DNA of 64,000 nucleotides, from the NCBI RefSeq assembly GCF_040939455.1, contig NC_134107.1, positions 18,477,537-18,541,536 on the forward strand, in the 5' to 3' direction. The notes under the pieces were generated by a model. It saw nothing but the letters and a program-made list of their open reading frames with translations, was not told the origin of the DNA and did not search any database. The position numbers and the translations under genes are program-made. This document shows positions 46,312 to 58,303 of the stretch, in pieces. How positions within the stretch are numbered: position 1 is the stretch's first letter; every line of letters begins with the position of its first letter. The stretch is from Microcebus murinus. Taxonomy: Eukaryota > Chordata > Mammalia > Primates > Cheirogaleidae.

Positions 46312-47337
46312 TTGGATGGACTTATTTTCACAGGATATTTCTTTTATAATCAATTAATAAAAACTGAAATGAAGGGGTCGTCATCAGATTTGGTTACATA
46401 CACACTTTATTTGAAGAACAAGACTGAAGTCACCATGTTTATATTGATGGGCTTCACGGATGATTTTGAGCTGCAGGTCTTCTTATTTTTATTGTTTTTA
46501 GCAATCTATCTTTTTACTCTGATAGGAAATTTGGGACTGGTTGTATTGGTCATTGGAGATTCCCGGCTCCACAACCCCATGTACTACTTTCTGAGTGTTT
46601 TATCAGTCTTGGATGCCTGCTATTCTACAGTTGTCACCCCCAAAATGTTGATCAATTTCCTGGCAGAGAATAAAGCCATTTCATTTCTTGGATGTGCAAC
46701 ACAGATGCTCCTGTTTGTTACTTTAGGGACCACAGAGTGCTTTCTCTTGGCGGCAATGGCTTATGATCGCTATGTAGCCATCTACAACCCTCTCCTGTAT
46801 TCAGTGAGCATGTCACCCGGAGTCTACGTGCCACTCATCGTAGCCTCCTATGGTGGTGGCATTTTACATGCTACTATCCATACAGTGGCTACATTTAGCC
46901 TCTCCTTCTGTGGGTCCAATGAAATTAGACATGTCTTTTGTGATATCCCTCCTCTTCTCGCTATTTCCTGTTCTGACACTCACACAAACCAGCTTCTTCT
47001 CTTCTACTTTGTGGGCTCTATTGAGATCGTCACCATTCTGATTGTCCTAATCTCTTACAGTTTCATTGTGTTGGCAATTCTGAAAATGCGTTCTGCTGAA
47101 GGGAGACAAAAAGTGTTCTCTACATGTGGCTCTCACCTCACTGGAGTGACAATTTACCACGGGACAATCCTCTTCAGTTATATGAGACCCAGTTCCAGCT
47201 ACGCTTCGGAACATGACATGATAGTGTCCATATTTTACACCATTGTGATTCCCATGCTGAATCCCATCATCTACAGTTTGAGGAACAAAGATGTAAAAGA
47301 GGCCATGAAAAGATTTTTGAGAGAAATTGGTTCATAA
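46312..47337 (+). CDS. OR5T3: Olfactory receptor OR5T3 orthologue
   Basis: An intact class II olfactory receptor of 341 codons, the only plus-strand OR here. Besides the usual seven-transmembrane core it has an N-terminal extension of about 34 residues before the conserved KNKTEVTMF; human OR5T3 has a closely similar extension (FTGY..YN...KTEM), and this decides both the start and the name. Seen: NKT glycosylation site at 36; GN (72-73); PMYYFL (89-94); [12 protein letters not shown] (149-160); [10 protein letters not shown] (267-276); [12 protein letters not shown] (314-325); cysteines 128, 200, 210 and 220. A downstream Met at 20 or 42 is an alternative start. The gene lies between the two OR5T(-) copies. 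The frame at 46850-47041 is a shadow. Confidence 0.93.
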   Translation: MDGLIFTGYFFYNQLIKTEMKGSSSDLVTYTLYLKNKTEVTMFILMGFTDDFELQVFLFLLFLAIYLFTLIGNLGLVVLVIGDSRLHNPMYYFLSVLSVLDACYSTVVTPKMLINFLAENKAISFLGCATQMLLFVTLGTTECFLLAAMAYDRYVAIYNPLLYSVSMSPGVYVPLIVASYGGGILHATIHTVATFSLSFCGSNEIRHVFCDIPPLLAISCSDTHTNQLLLFYFVGSIEIVTILIVLISYSFIVLAILKMRSAEGRQKVFSTCGSHLTGVTIYHGTILFSYMRPSSSYASEHDMIVSIFYTIVIPMLNPIIYSLRNKDVKEAMKRFLREIGS

Positions 47338-48529
47338 TTAAAGTATTCTTTTAGAATTGAGTAAATTTGACAAAAAAGTTGAGTTTGTCAGTTCGTATCT
47401 CTATGCTGATGAACTAGAGAAGAAAATATCTTCATTTTAGTTAATACTGCTTATATATTCTAGGACATTTCCAAATAAAGCATTAATTAGTCCACCAATC
47501 TAGCATTTTTCAAATTTAAAGAAATTGTATCACCTATATGCTGATTGTCTTGTTCAAAGAGATCCATATGAAATATTCTTTGACATAAGTGTATTGCTGG
47601 TGCTAGTAGTTGTGTAACTAATTTTCACTTACTAGAAGGTTAGAACCTCATAACTAGAGGTTATGTCCTCAGGATCTTCTTTTTGATATATGTACATATT
47701 GCTCATAGAATGTCTTTATTATTCATTTTGGGGTTACTTCTCCATTTTAGAATCCCTAAGAAAACTTCCAAATATTACCTTATTCCCCCTAAATGTGCCC
47801 TTATATGCCGAGATCCATCCAAGCTTCTGAATATGCCTTTTATTGTGTCTATTTCCACACCACAAATTTTTCTTCCACTATTAAATTATTTCCTTTCTTT
47901 TTTTGAACCACAAAAAATTGATTTCATCTGTTCTGAAAGTACCAACACTATACTGATACTAGATGTTAGTATTTACTGAGAGTGTTCTTAGGACTCAGGA
48001 AACAAATAAAACTATAGCCTAGAAAAGAAATTAATGTCTGTGTATATGTGTGTGTGTGTATATGTATATATGTATATACATATGTATATACATATATATA
48101 AGAAATGAACTTGCTTTGTCATTGTTCCTCAACATTGACACCTAATTAGCAAGCACAGACAATGGAAACAATTTTACTTTACCTGTACTCACATCTGGTT
48201 GTACATTATTCTACTTTACTTAGTTTTGTTCCAATATTTGTTTATTTGAAGAATCACTAGGAGTAGAAATGAACTTTTCTTTCCATGAAACACATTCTCT
48301 TCCCTCCAAGTATATCTTTTTCTGTGAAGTCACCAGAAAATGATCCCATCAAAAATAGTAACCAAACTGAAAATTTAAGACATCAGTTTCTAATGTTTTA
48401 TGATGCATTATGCAAAGAGAACTCAACCAACTCTATTAGAACAGCAAATGATTGCAGGCAAATCTATATCAAAATTTCTTAAAAGAAAAACATTTTGAAA
48501 GATAAAACACTGACTACATTGTAGACAAG
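47338..48529. other. Gene-free stretch after OR5T3
   Basis: AT-rich; includes a TATG/CATA tract with a 34-base perfect palindrome at 48065-48098. No gene recognised. Confidence 0.4.
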
Positions 48530-48608
48530 ATTATTTCTTCTTCCCCTCCCTCTTCCCTCCTCCTCTTCCTCCTCTTCCTTCTTCTCCTTCTTCTTCTTGT
48601 CCTTCTTC
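48530..48608 (+). repeat. Polypyrimidine tract (CTT/CCT)
   Basis: A nearly pure C/T tract next to an Alu on the minus strand, probably grown from the Alu's A-rich tail. Confidence 0.8.
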
Positions 48609-48893
48609 CTTTTTTGTTGTTGTTGTAGACAGAGTAATTTCTTTCCATCACCCAGGCTGGAGTTCAGTGGCACAGTCCATACCTCACTGCAGTTTCAAAC
48701 TCTGGGCCTGCTCCTGCTGATCCTTCCAGTAGCTGAGACCTCAGACATGTGCCACTGTGCCAGCCTGATTTATTTTTCATTTTTATTTTTTAGAATCTGG
48801 GTCTGGCTACGTTGCTCAGGCTGATCTCTAACTCCTGGCCTCAACATCCGAAGTAGCTGGGACTTAGATGTGTGCACCAAAGTACTTGGCCGA
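48609..48893 (-). mobile_element. Old Alu (AluJ-like)
   Basis: Minus-strand dimeric Alu: 'catcacccaggctggagttc', 'tagctgagacctcagacatg', 'cgttgctcaggctgatctc', 'gtagctgggacttagatg'. It is strongly diverged. Confidence 0.75.
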
Positions 48894-48940
48894 AATTCTA
48901 TCTTATAAAAACTAAGCCATTTGAACCTATAGCATCCTAA

Positions 48941-49323
48941 CCACTTTGGTACGGCACTCACCGGCCCCAAAACCTTGCCCACAGCCGGCACTCACCGGCC
49001 CCAAAACCTTGCCCACAGCCGGCACTCATAGTCCACACGATAGTTGGTGCTGTGCATTGACGATGACGAATCCATTTTGCTCTTGGGTGATGAGAAAAGC
49101 TTTAAAGCACTGAAAGCTTGTTTTACTTTACAGGCAGCTTTACTTGTATGTAAATCAGAATAGGTAACATATACATATATGTTTTCATTACGTTATTTTT
49201 AAATGTTCACAATTTTATTTTGATAAATGAAAATTAGGAAAGTCATTTCATGGCTGTCGGCTAAAGTCGCTGTGTGCATTCATCTGTGGCTGTCGACTAT
49301 GGTTGATGCTCATACCGAAGTGG
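48941..49323. mobile_element. TTAA-flanked DNA transposon (piggyBac-like MITE)
   Basis: The element is 383 bp. It begins CCACTTTGGTACGG and ends with the mirror CCACTTCGGTATGAG; the right flank is TTAA (49324-49327) and the left flank is CTAA (48937-48940), one base off. TTAA duplication is specific to piggyBac-type transposons. It has no transposase. Inside are two perfect 34-bp tandem units (48953-48986, 48987-49020) plus the start of a third, and near the right end two copies of 'ggctgtcg.ctaa/tg' type sequence. Non-autonomous piggyBac families are known from mouse lemur, which fits the other repeats. Confidence 0.75.
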
Positions 49324-49327
49324 TTAA

Positions 49328-50850
49328 AATTTAGTTTTATGTTCATGATCTTTTGAGGAGAGTTTCCTGGAAGGAAAAAAAAATGTCTATTTCCCCACAG
49401 AGTCTAGGTAGCCATTTCTTACAAAATTCAAAATGCTGACATTGATGTGGCAGTGGTGCAGCAGATGCCACACAAGCCTGAAGCCTGAAGTGTGTGTCTT
49501 ACTGTGTGCTAGGGTGGGCCAGAGGCACAGTCCATGATAGAGGACTAGAATTTGTGGCTATGGGGTTCTTTCTGGAGCTGGATTTTACTGTGACAGCCCC
49601 TAGATTTGAGTGCAAGGCAAAGTCCTTTGTAATTTCTCTCCCATTCCCCCAAGTAGTCAGTAACTCTGCATTGTGCTGCCTGGAGTTGGGAGAAATGTGA
49701 GGTACAGTAACCTGGGTAATGTAAAACAGTCCTTCCTCCCCTCTTCAGTGTGTCTTTTCTTATTATTGTGCCATCACTAGCCACTTTGAACTCTCACCTT
49801 GCTTCTGAGAAGATATATATATTTTTTATGGATAGTTGTTCAAATTGATGTTTCTATAGGGGGACAATTGCTGAAAAGTTCTCCTCTGGCATCTTCCTCC
49901 ATCAATCTCCTCATATGGATTTTTTAAAGTCAAATACGTGTAAAAGTATTTCAGAAAGAAAAAAACTAAAGTATGGACAAAAATATATTTAGACCATATA
50001 CCTGAAAAGACAGCATTGATTATAATTTTAGAATAAAATTATAGAATGCAGGAAAGAGCTTTGAAATAAGCAAACAAGGACATTTTATAATGATGGAATG
50101 ATGGAATTTTATAATGATGGAATTTAATTTGCAATGAAGATGTAGAAGTGAATGTTGCCTGTACAAACAGTAGTGTAACGAAAAATACTCTACAGCTGAG
50201 AATTTCTCATAGAGGAAATGTAAAGACAGAAATAGGCAGAAGCATTCTAATGTTGAGAAAACCTATATACCTCTAATAAATATTTTCAAGCAAAAAGACA
50301 TTAAAAAGCAAGAAGACATACACTGAGTAATCAAAACATTGTTTTATATGTTTATATTAAACTTTGACCCCAAAAGAAAAGATTCTCTTTCTATTCAAGA
50401 ATATAAGAGGGAATTAAAAAAAAAATTACCATATATTAGCTAAAAAGCAGAACTGAATGTGAAAAATCATACAAGCTTTGTTCTGTTTAGAAATGAATAA
50501 TAAAATTAAAACAAAAACTCTCCCATTTTGGTATGCCAAAATATATTATTAAACTATTTTTAAATTAAAAAGAAATAAGAAATAATTTAAAAATGTTAAT
50601 GAAAATATGACTTACAAAAATAAATGGATTGCCACTATCACAGTGTTTATTGGAAAATATATAGTTTAGAAAGCAGGAAAAAATAATTGCAAATAAACTA
50701 AAAGAAGGAAGAGAAAAAATTTAAGTGACAAAATAATGAAAAAGGAAATCTTAAAATAATTAATATTTAAATAAAATGCTATTGGTTTAATTTATGTATC
50801 TTAATTGAAATAAATATATTGTTATTGAAAGTATTTTGTCTAAAATATTT
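49328..50850. other. Gene-free stretch
   Basis: 49400-49800 is moderately GC-rich and may be an old repeat I cannot name. The rest is very AT-rich with nothing recognised. Confidence 0.35.
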
Positions 50851-51130
50851 ATTCATTAAGGAAATATTTATTGAGCAACAGTATGTGAGACATTGTTCTA
50901 CACTCTGGAAAATAGACAATAAATCAAGCATAATTAAAATGTATAGGATGTAAAATAGTGATAAATGAAATAGATGCATTTAACAAAGAAGGAAGAAGAA
51001 AAGCTGTAAAGGAAGTAAATTGCAATTATCATAATGTAATCAATAAGGTCTTCATTAAGAAGAGACAATTAGAGAAGAAACCATGTGAATAATAGAAGAG
51101 TGCCTTTCGAACAGCAGAAAACAAATGCAG
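50850..51130 (-). mobile_element. L2 LINE fragment (probable)
   Basis: 'gaaatatttattgagcaaca', 'gagacattgttctacactctgg' and 'gacaataaatcaagcata' follow the reverse of the L2 3' end. The last part overlaps the start of homology with copy A near 30.5 kb. Confidence 0.5.
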
Positions 51131-52194
51131 AAAAATTATGGGGGCAATATATTATGTTAAAAGATGCTATGATTTGCACTCCACAGGTTTTTTTTTTTTT
51201 TCAATTTAATAATCCACCTTAGGGAAATATCCTTAGTTGTACTCTATTTCTAAGGTGATTGTCCTATTGAAATAAAAGGATAATGACAACCATTGAGTAA
51301 GAGAATGACTTCAAAAATAGACAATAATATCAATAATACATAATAATAATAATAAAGGGAAAGAATGAAGGCAAGAAAAGAGGGACAGAAGAAGCGAGAG
51401 AGAAAAGAATAAAGGAAATACACAACCACTCAAAATTATCTTTGAGGATGGCATAAGGAAATGAGATCTGTTGGAAGTAAGGTTAAGTGTAAGCATAGTA
51501 GAGACCCTTTTCTGTACTTCCATCTTGGGCCTGGATAATGAGAAATGGTGGGACCTGTAAGAGCATCACAGACTGATTGGGGTTAAAAGAAAACAGAGTC
51601 AAAAGCTGAGTAGGTGCCAGGTTTATAGGGGATCCCATAAAGATGGGTGGGTACTTAGTTTGGAGAAGAGCCAAATCTGCCAGCCAGTTGTGTGTTACTT
51701 TTGTTGTTTTTCAATTTAAGTATACTGTTGACAAATGCTAATGTCTAGTCTGTATTCAGTGAGGAATTAAAGAATAGGTTTTATGCCCATGCTTGGGATG
51801 ATATAGGATAAGGGAGAGAAATACATTTTCACATCAGCCTAGAAAAGACACACACCTAAGAATTTGAACACATTTTCTGTGGTATGTAAACCATAGGCTA
51901 GGATTAGGTTACTGCAAACACACAGAAATAAGGATTGAGTAGATTGTTTACAACTGCTGTTAGATAACAATGAACCCATAGAAGTGGTCTAGGCTTATGT
52001 GAATTTATGTGATCTGTATATTTGTTATTTATCAGATAATATTTGATTGCGCTAATGTGATATAAAGTCATACATAATTGCAGTTTGACAGCCTTCACAA
52101 TTTAAGTTATATCAAGATAACACTACACAATTTATAGTTTACATGAATGTGTTGCTGTGTGTATAAATATATATACATATATATTATAATATAA
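51131..52194. other. 3' flank of the copy B OR5T gene
   Basis: No gene. Closely follows copy A 30.53-31.5 kb (for example 'aggttttatgcccatgc' near 51776 with 'gggttttatgcccatgc' near 31185). Confidence 0.5.
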
Positions 52195-52553
52195 ATTTGT
52201 ATGTTGAAATCTGAACCTCTAATACTCCAGAATGTGATTTTATTTGGAGTTAGGGTCTTTAATGAGGAATGTAGTTAAAATGAGGACTTTTAAAATGGGC
52301 TTTAATGCAATATGACTGGTGTTCTTATAAGAGGAAGAGATCAGAACACAAAAATATACAGAGGAAATACCATATGAAGACAGAGGGAGAAGATGGGCCT
52401 CTGCAAACCAAAGAGAGAGGCCTCAGAATAAATCAACCCTGACAGCACTTGATCTGGGAATTCCAGCCTCCAGATTTATGAGAAAATAAATTTCTCTTCT
52501 TTAAGTCATAGTGTATCTGGTATTTTGTTATTGTAACCCTAAAAAACTAATAT
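52195..52553 (+). mobile_element. MLT1-type LTR (ERVL-MaLR)
   Basis: The order 'tgttgaaatctgaacctcta', 'gactggtgttcttataagag', 'ccagcctccagatttatgag', 'aaaataaatttctcttcttt' and 'tctggtattttgttattg' is that of MLT1. It is missing from the matching place in copy A (about 31570). Confidence 0.8.
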
Positions 52554-52806
52554 AATCAATATCAGCATATATGTATATATGTGTATATATATGTATACGT
52601 GTGTGGTGTTCATGAACTTAGTAAGAAGAACATGGATGACGCAGTTTTTCTACATGTGTAAAAAGAGCATAGGTAGAAAGTTGACTACGATCTTAAGATG
52701 TTCGATAAGAATAGAAAAGCACTAATAAACTCAAACAAAAAAATTTGCTACTCAGCCACTGAATATCAGTCTTATTTTTTTTTCCATTTAATCTTTAGTG
52801 TGAAAA

Positions 52807-53739
52807 CTACATCATACACCGATTTTTCCCAAACACTCTTTTGATTGCCTCTTTTACATCTTTGTTCCTCAAACTGTAGATGATGGGATTCAGCATGGGA
52901 ATCACAATGCTGTAAAACACCGACACTATCATGTCATGCTCCAAGGCGTAGCTGGAACTGGGCCGCACATACATGAAGAGGATTGTCCCGTGGTAAACTG
53001 CCACTCCAGTTAGGTGAGAGCCACACGTAGAGAAGATTTTTCGTCTCCCTTCAGCAGAGTGCATCTTGAGAATAGCCAGCAGAATGCAGCCATAGGAGAT
53101 CAGGACAATCAGGATAGTGACTATTTCAATGGAGCCCACAAAGTAGATGAGAAGAAGCTGGTTTACGTAAGTATCAGAACTAGAAATAGCAAGGAGGGGA
53201 GGGATATCACAAAAGAAATGTCTAATTTCATTGGATCCACGGAAGGAGAGGCTAAAAGTGGCCACTGCGTGTAACATAGCATGCAGAATTCCACCAACGA
53301 AGGAAGCAACGATGAGAGGCACATAGACTCTGGGTGACATGCTCACTGCATACAGGAGAGGGTTGTAGATGGCTACGTAGCGATCATAAGCCATTGCCGC
53401 CAAGAGAAAGCACTCTGTGGTCCCTAAAGTGACAGCAAGAAACATCTGTGCTGCACATCCAAGGAAGGAAATAACTTTATTCTTTGCCATAAAATCTACT
53501 AACATATTTGGGGTAATAACTGAGGAAAGACAAGCATCCACGGAAGACAAAACACTCAGAAAATAGTACATGGGGTTGTGGAGCCGGGAATCCCCAATGA
53601 CCAATACAATCAGTCCTAAATTTCCCATGAGAGTAAAGAGGTAGATTGCTAGAAACAGGAAGAAGAAGATGATCTGCAGTTCAAGATTGTCTGTGAATCC
53701 CTTCAGTACAAATATGGTAACTTCACTGGCATTCTTCAT
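52807..53739 (-). CDS. Olfactory receptor, OR5T subfamily, copy B, lacking two extracellular cysteines
   Basis: An intact 310-codon class II olfactory receptor. Seen: NAS glycosylation site at residue 3; GN (39-40); PMYYFL (56-61); [12 protein letters not shown] (116-127); [10 protein letters not shown] (234-243); [12 protein letters not shown] (281-292). The TM3 cysteine (95) and its ECL2 partner (177) are present. The other two ECL2 cysteines are replaced: Arg at 167 (SFRGSN, others have SFCGSN) and Ser at 187 (AISSSD, others have AISCSD). In ORs these two form a second disulfide, so both partners are gone together. The frame is otherwise undamaged. Its first 60 % is nearly identical to the copy A gene at 31837-32784. 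It may be a functional variant or an early step towards a pseudogene. Confidence 0.92.
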   Translation of the reverse strand: MKNASEVTIFVLKGFTDNLELQIIFFFLFLAIYLFTLMGNLGLIVLVIGDSRLHNPMYYFLSVLSSVDACLSSVITPNMLVDFMAKNKVISFLGCAAQMFLAVTLGTTECFLLAAMAYDRYVAIYNPLLYAVSMSPRVYVPLIVASFVGGILHAMLHAVATFSLSFRGSNEIRHFFCDIPPLLAISSSDTYVNQLLLIYFVGSIEIVTILIVLISYGCILLAILKMHSAEGRRKIFSTCGSHLTGVAVYHGTILFMYVRPSSSYALEHDMIVSVFYSIVIPMLNPIIYSLRNKDVKEAIKRVFGKNRCMM

Positions 53740-55440
53740 GTTGAAATTTCATAAAACTAACTTAAAGATATTCCCAAGATTACAATTCATATTACTATGA
53801 AAATAATTAACAATATTGTAACTCAAGGGAATGTGAAGTGTGTCTATATTTATTTCTTGGCAAAGTATAATTTCTCAGCAGTGGATCAGAAAGCAATGAG
53901 AAGACACAGTGGGTCAAGGGTTGATTTCATTCACTGTGGAATCAAAGGGAAGATTTGTGTGTTCACTAAGAGGCTGAACTCACGCCATTGCTAAAACCAT
54001 CAGGTCAACTGGTCAATTTACTGCTGAATTCTATTATCTAATTTCATTTTAATTTTTAACATTAAATAACATTAAAACACCAAATGAGTGGCAAAAAAAT
54101 TATTTTTGACATCCAAACGTGAGAATATGTATCAGTGGACAGAACACAGGAATAAAATGTCAAAAATATAGATTTTACAGCAATTGGTGAAAATGACTTG
54201 CTATAACTGACACACTTGTAGAATATGAAAATTGATATTTTTAAAAACATTGGAGTATACATTGAAGGAAACAAAGTAATATTGAATCCATAATAAAATT
54301 TCAAATATAGAATATGCTGAAATATTAGGTTATTTTTACAGAATAGTAGCTTTCTGTATTATAGCATTTTATAAGCTAATTTCTAAATGTTTTTAGCTCC
54401 TCTACATTTTATTGAGATTGTCTGAATAGAAATAATCAAGATTTATGAAAGAAGATGAACCATGGTAATTATATCATAGCTTATGTTTCATACAAATTTC
54501 TTTCTTAAATACTTGGCTTTATATTGTTCTTTCGTGTATAAATAGTTGGCCATTTTTATCACTTTGGAAATATAAATTCTTGATAATATATATATTTTTT
54601 TCAGTTCCCCAAATCTCTGATGAAAATTGGTAAGATCAACCTAAAAAAAGATATAAGATATATGACTTTTCTTTAAAGGTGTTATATATGTTATATGTGT
54701 TTAGCCACTGTTGATTGTAGATTCAGTGAAATAGCAGCTAGATTAGTATTAACTTTCACAATTAAAGTAGATTATAATGTATAGTAATTAAAATTATAAT
54801 ACATAATAAATTTGCAGAATAAGACATTCAGTATTATATAAATTAATTTAGAATATTTATCAAGTTATAGTCCATTTTGTTAATCAGTACGTAAGTATGT
54901 AGTTAACCAATGACAACTTGTTACAGGCCTTACCATTGGTAAAGAAGATAACTCAATAAGATCAAGACCAGGTTTAATAGGAAAGGGATAGGGTTTATAA
55001 AGAATTTCACTTTTATTTAATATAAATTTCTATGGTAAAAGTAAATCAAAGAGAGAGATTTTGAATAAGCGAAGTCAATTATATTCCTATATAATCTTTA
55101 TCAATATTATGAAAAATAATTATATTTTAGAAAATATGTAGTTTACATTGTTAATCAGAGTTCTTAAGGTTAGTGGAACTTCCTTTGTTAATTATAATTT
55201 TTTAACAGTTTGTTAATTTGCAAATGCAAACTAATGTGACTATACCAAATTTGAAACTTTTATAAAACAAAAACTATTAATATCATAATCAAGTTAAAAG
55301 GTAATTATGTTATTGCATATAATAGAAATTATTATCAAGAATTTATAAATTATACAGGCAAAATATACAATTAGGCATGTCACTAAAAAAGAAGCATAAA
55401 TAAGCAATGAAATTATATTTAAAATCATTTTCATTTAACT
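53740..55440. other. Upstream region of the copy B OR5T gene
   Basis: Homologous to 32785-33400 up to about 54360; beyond that very AT-rich and specific to copy B. No gene recognised. Confidence 0.4.
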
Positions 55441-56760
55441 AATTTATTAAGGGACTTAACTATCTTGGATAGTTTACATAAGTGGCATCATACTATATAT
55501 GACCATTGTGCCTTCCTTCTTTTACTTAGGATAATGTTTTCAAGATGTGTACTTATTGTAGTATATATGAGTATTTCATTGTTTCTATAAGTACAATATT
55601 CCATTGTATGCATATACACCACAATTTGTTTATCCATTAATTTGTTGAAGGACATTTAAGCTCATTTAAGCTCCTTCCATCTTTTGGCTATTGTGAGTAG
55701 TATTACAGGTACATATACTTGTTTGATTGCCTATTTGAAAATCTTTAAATTATATATTTAGAAGTGGAATTGTAGTGTAATATACTAATTCTAAGTTTAA
55801 CTTTTTGAAGAACAACCAAACTGGTTTTCACAGCAGCTGAGCCCTTTTACATTTTACATCTCCACCAGCAATGAACAATATCAATTCCTCCATATCTTTG
55901 CCAACACTTATTATATATATGAGTCTCTTTATTCCCATCTTAATATGTGTGAAGTGGTATCACTTCATGGTTTTGATTCACATTTGCCCAGTGACTAATG
56001 ATATTGACCAACTTTTCATAGACTATTTGGCCATTTTTATATCTTTTATAGAGATGCCCTTTCAAATCTGTTACCAATGTTTTTTAATTGGGTTATTTGA
56101 CTTTATGCTGTTGTGTTTGTAAAAGTTGTTTATATATCCTGAATATTCAATCTTTATCAAATATATTTGCTGATATATATTTTATTCTATATGTTATCTT
56201 TTCACATTTTTGGTAATGTACTTTGATACACAAAATCTTAATTTTGTTAAATTTACTTTTTTCTTCTGTTACTCGTGCTTTTGCTCTGCTGTTGCTAAAT
56301 GTCACGTTTTTTTTTTATTATTTTTTTATTTCAGGGTATTATGAAGGTCCAAACATTTTGGTTACATTTTATATCATTGTCTCTCCCTAGCTGGGGTTAC
56401 AGGCATGCCCTTCCCCCAACAATGTTCACCATGTCTTATATTTGTGATTTACTTTCCCTAATGCCCCATCCCTGGAGAATATCATGTTTAAGAATGCATT
56501 GACAAATGCAAGGACATGAAGATTTACCCCTGTGTTTTCTTTTAAGAGTTTTATATTAATGGTTTTAGCTCTTATATTGGTCATTGATCCATTTTGAGTG
56601 AATTTTCATCTATATTGTGAGATAGGGGCCCAACTTTATTATTTTGCTTGCAAATATCCACTTGTTCCAGTATTCTGAATTCATTTTGAATCAGTATTCA
56701 AACTAACTACAGTGGTATTTCATTGCTTCCTTTGATTTACCAAAATTTGGCTTGTCTGGC
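55440..56760 (-). mobile_element. Old L1 fragment, minus strand, itself interrupted
   Basis: The minus strand follows old L1 ORF2 ('tccattgtatgcatatacac', 'ggctattgtgagtagtatt', 'catttgcccagtgactaatg', later 'gatttacccctgtgttttc'). It is interrupted at about 56309-56505 by another insertion. The open frame 55871-56122 is a chance frame. Confidence 0.6.
56309..56505 (-). mobile_element. L1 3' end nested in an older L1
   Basis: Minus-strand T-rich tail 'tttttttattatttttttat', then 'gggtattatgaaggtccaaa' and 'attttggttacattttatat', like the 3' UTR of a strepsirrhine-type L1. The older L1 resumes at about 56506. Confidence 0.5.
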
Positions 56761-58239
56761 AATATTAAAAGCTGCTATAGATGTGATTAAATAAACACCT
56801 TCACATTCTTCCTAGGAATATAAATTGGTACCTCCACTAGTAAAACATTTTTGCAGCATCTAGTGGACTTGAAAATATTTATGCCATATGACAATAATTT
56901 CCATGTATGATCCAATTATTTAGACTAGATACATTATTGTATGTGAGGAAAATAAAAAAATAAAAATATATGAATTCCATTAATTTTTGTAATAGAGAAG
57001 AGCAAAAACAATGGAAATGCCCATCTAATTTAACTGTATGAACCAAATCTGTAATATAGTTAAATCTTGAAATCTTATGGTTAAGTGAGGGGAAGAATAA
57101 GCCCATCAAAAATGATGTAAACATCACAAATCCACCTTGTAAATGTTAAAGTTATATAAAAACAAATTGTATATAGGTGAATATATGTGTGTATATATAA
57201 ATCCTATTTATCCAATGACATAACAGTATATGCACATTTTAAAAAAGATTTGGAAAAACATAAAGTGTGATCATCAATATTGGTTGCCCCTAGAAGAGGT
57301 AAAGGGAATGAGAATAGGAGAGGATGGAGCAATGGCAATTTAGTTTATATGTAACAATATATTACTTTAAAATAATGAAGCTTACATGACAATACTGTTG
57401 CTTAATGTGGGTGATGGAAATAAGGTGTCTATAATGTCATTTTCTGCAATTCTATGTGTGTGTTTGTGTGTATATGGGTATGTTTCATTATCCAATAGTG
57501 GTCCAACCCTTAGAGTTTTGACTGCTTGACCAAGGTAAGTTTATGTAGATGGGGTACAAACAGAATCAAAAGAAAGAAAATACAACTTTGATGGATACAA
57601 TTAAACCTATCAATTTTTAATGTCTTTGGGAGTCATAAGAAAAAGATCAGCCCCAGAACAATTCTTGCTATCAGTTCAATGATATATCTGGTTCATAAGT
57701 AGCATAGGAATTAGAATCAGAAATTATATGTTCATCACTCAGCTTCATGATTAAAATACATGTGTGATGTTACGATTTCTCCCTAAAGATTTTCCTCTTT
57801 AAAATATCCATATATTTGAAGTAACAAATAAGCAGCTCAATGATATACAGCCAGACAGAATAAATTAATGTGTAAAAAATAAATATATGAAGCACTTTCC
57901 TTTTATATGCCAATTTGCTTATAAATTTAAGATGACTATAAAATTTGATTTTTGTCATCAGATATACATATTTTTGATTAGCAAATGTTGGGTTACAAAA
58001 TTAATTAATATTATACCTAAGTGATTTACAAATAATGCAACCAGAACCTTGAGCCAGATATTTATTTTTAGCTACATATAATTAATATATCTATTTTGTG
58101 ATTATTAATGTACACTCAAACATTATTTTATCAGGATTAAATCCAATGAGTTCTGAATTCAGTATTTTAACTGATTTTTTTATCTGCCCACTCTTTATGT
58201 CTCTGAATTATTCTTTGTATAATAAAATAAAGAAATTTA
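56761..58239. other. Gene-free AT-rich stretch
   Basis: 56770-57110 may be more decayed L1. 58100-58239 rejoins copy A at about 33360-33500. No gene recognised. Confidence 0.35.
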
Positions 58240-58292
58240 TGTAGCCCAGGCAACACAGTGAGACAGTCTCAAAAAAAATTAAAAAACAAAAA
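58240..58292 (+). mobile_element. Very short Alu 3'-end insertion
   Basis: About 53 bases: 'agcccaggcaacacagtgag' and 'acagtctc' plus an A-rich tail, flanked by aaagaaattta at 58229-58239 and 58293-58303. Copy A has no such insert at about 33480. It is an extremely 5'-truncated Alu. Confidence 0.7.
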
Positions 58293-58303
58293 AAAGAAAT
58301 TTA

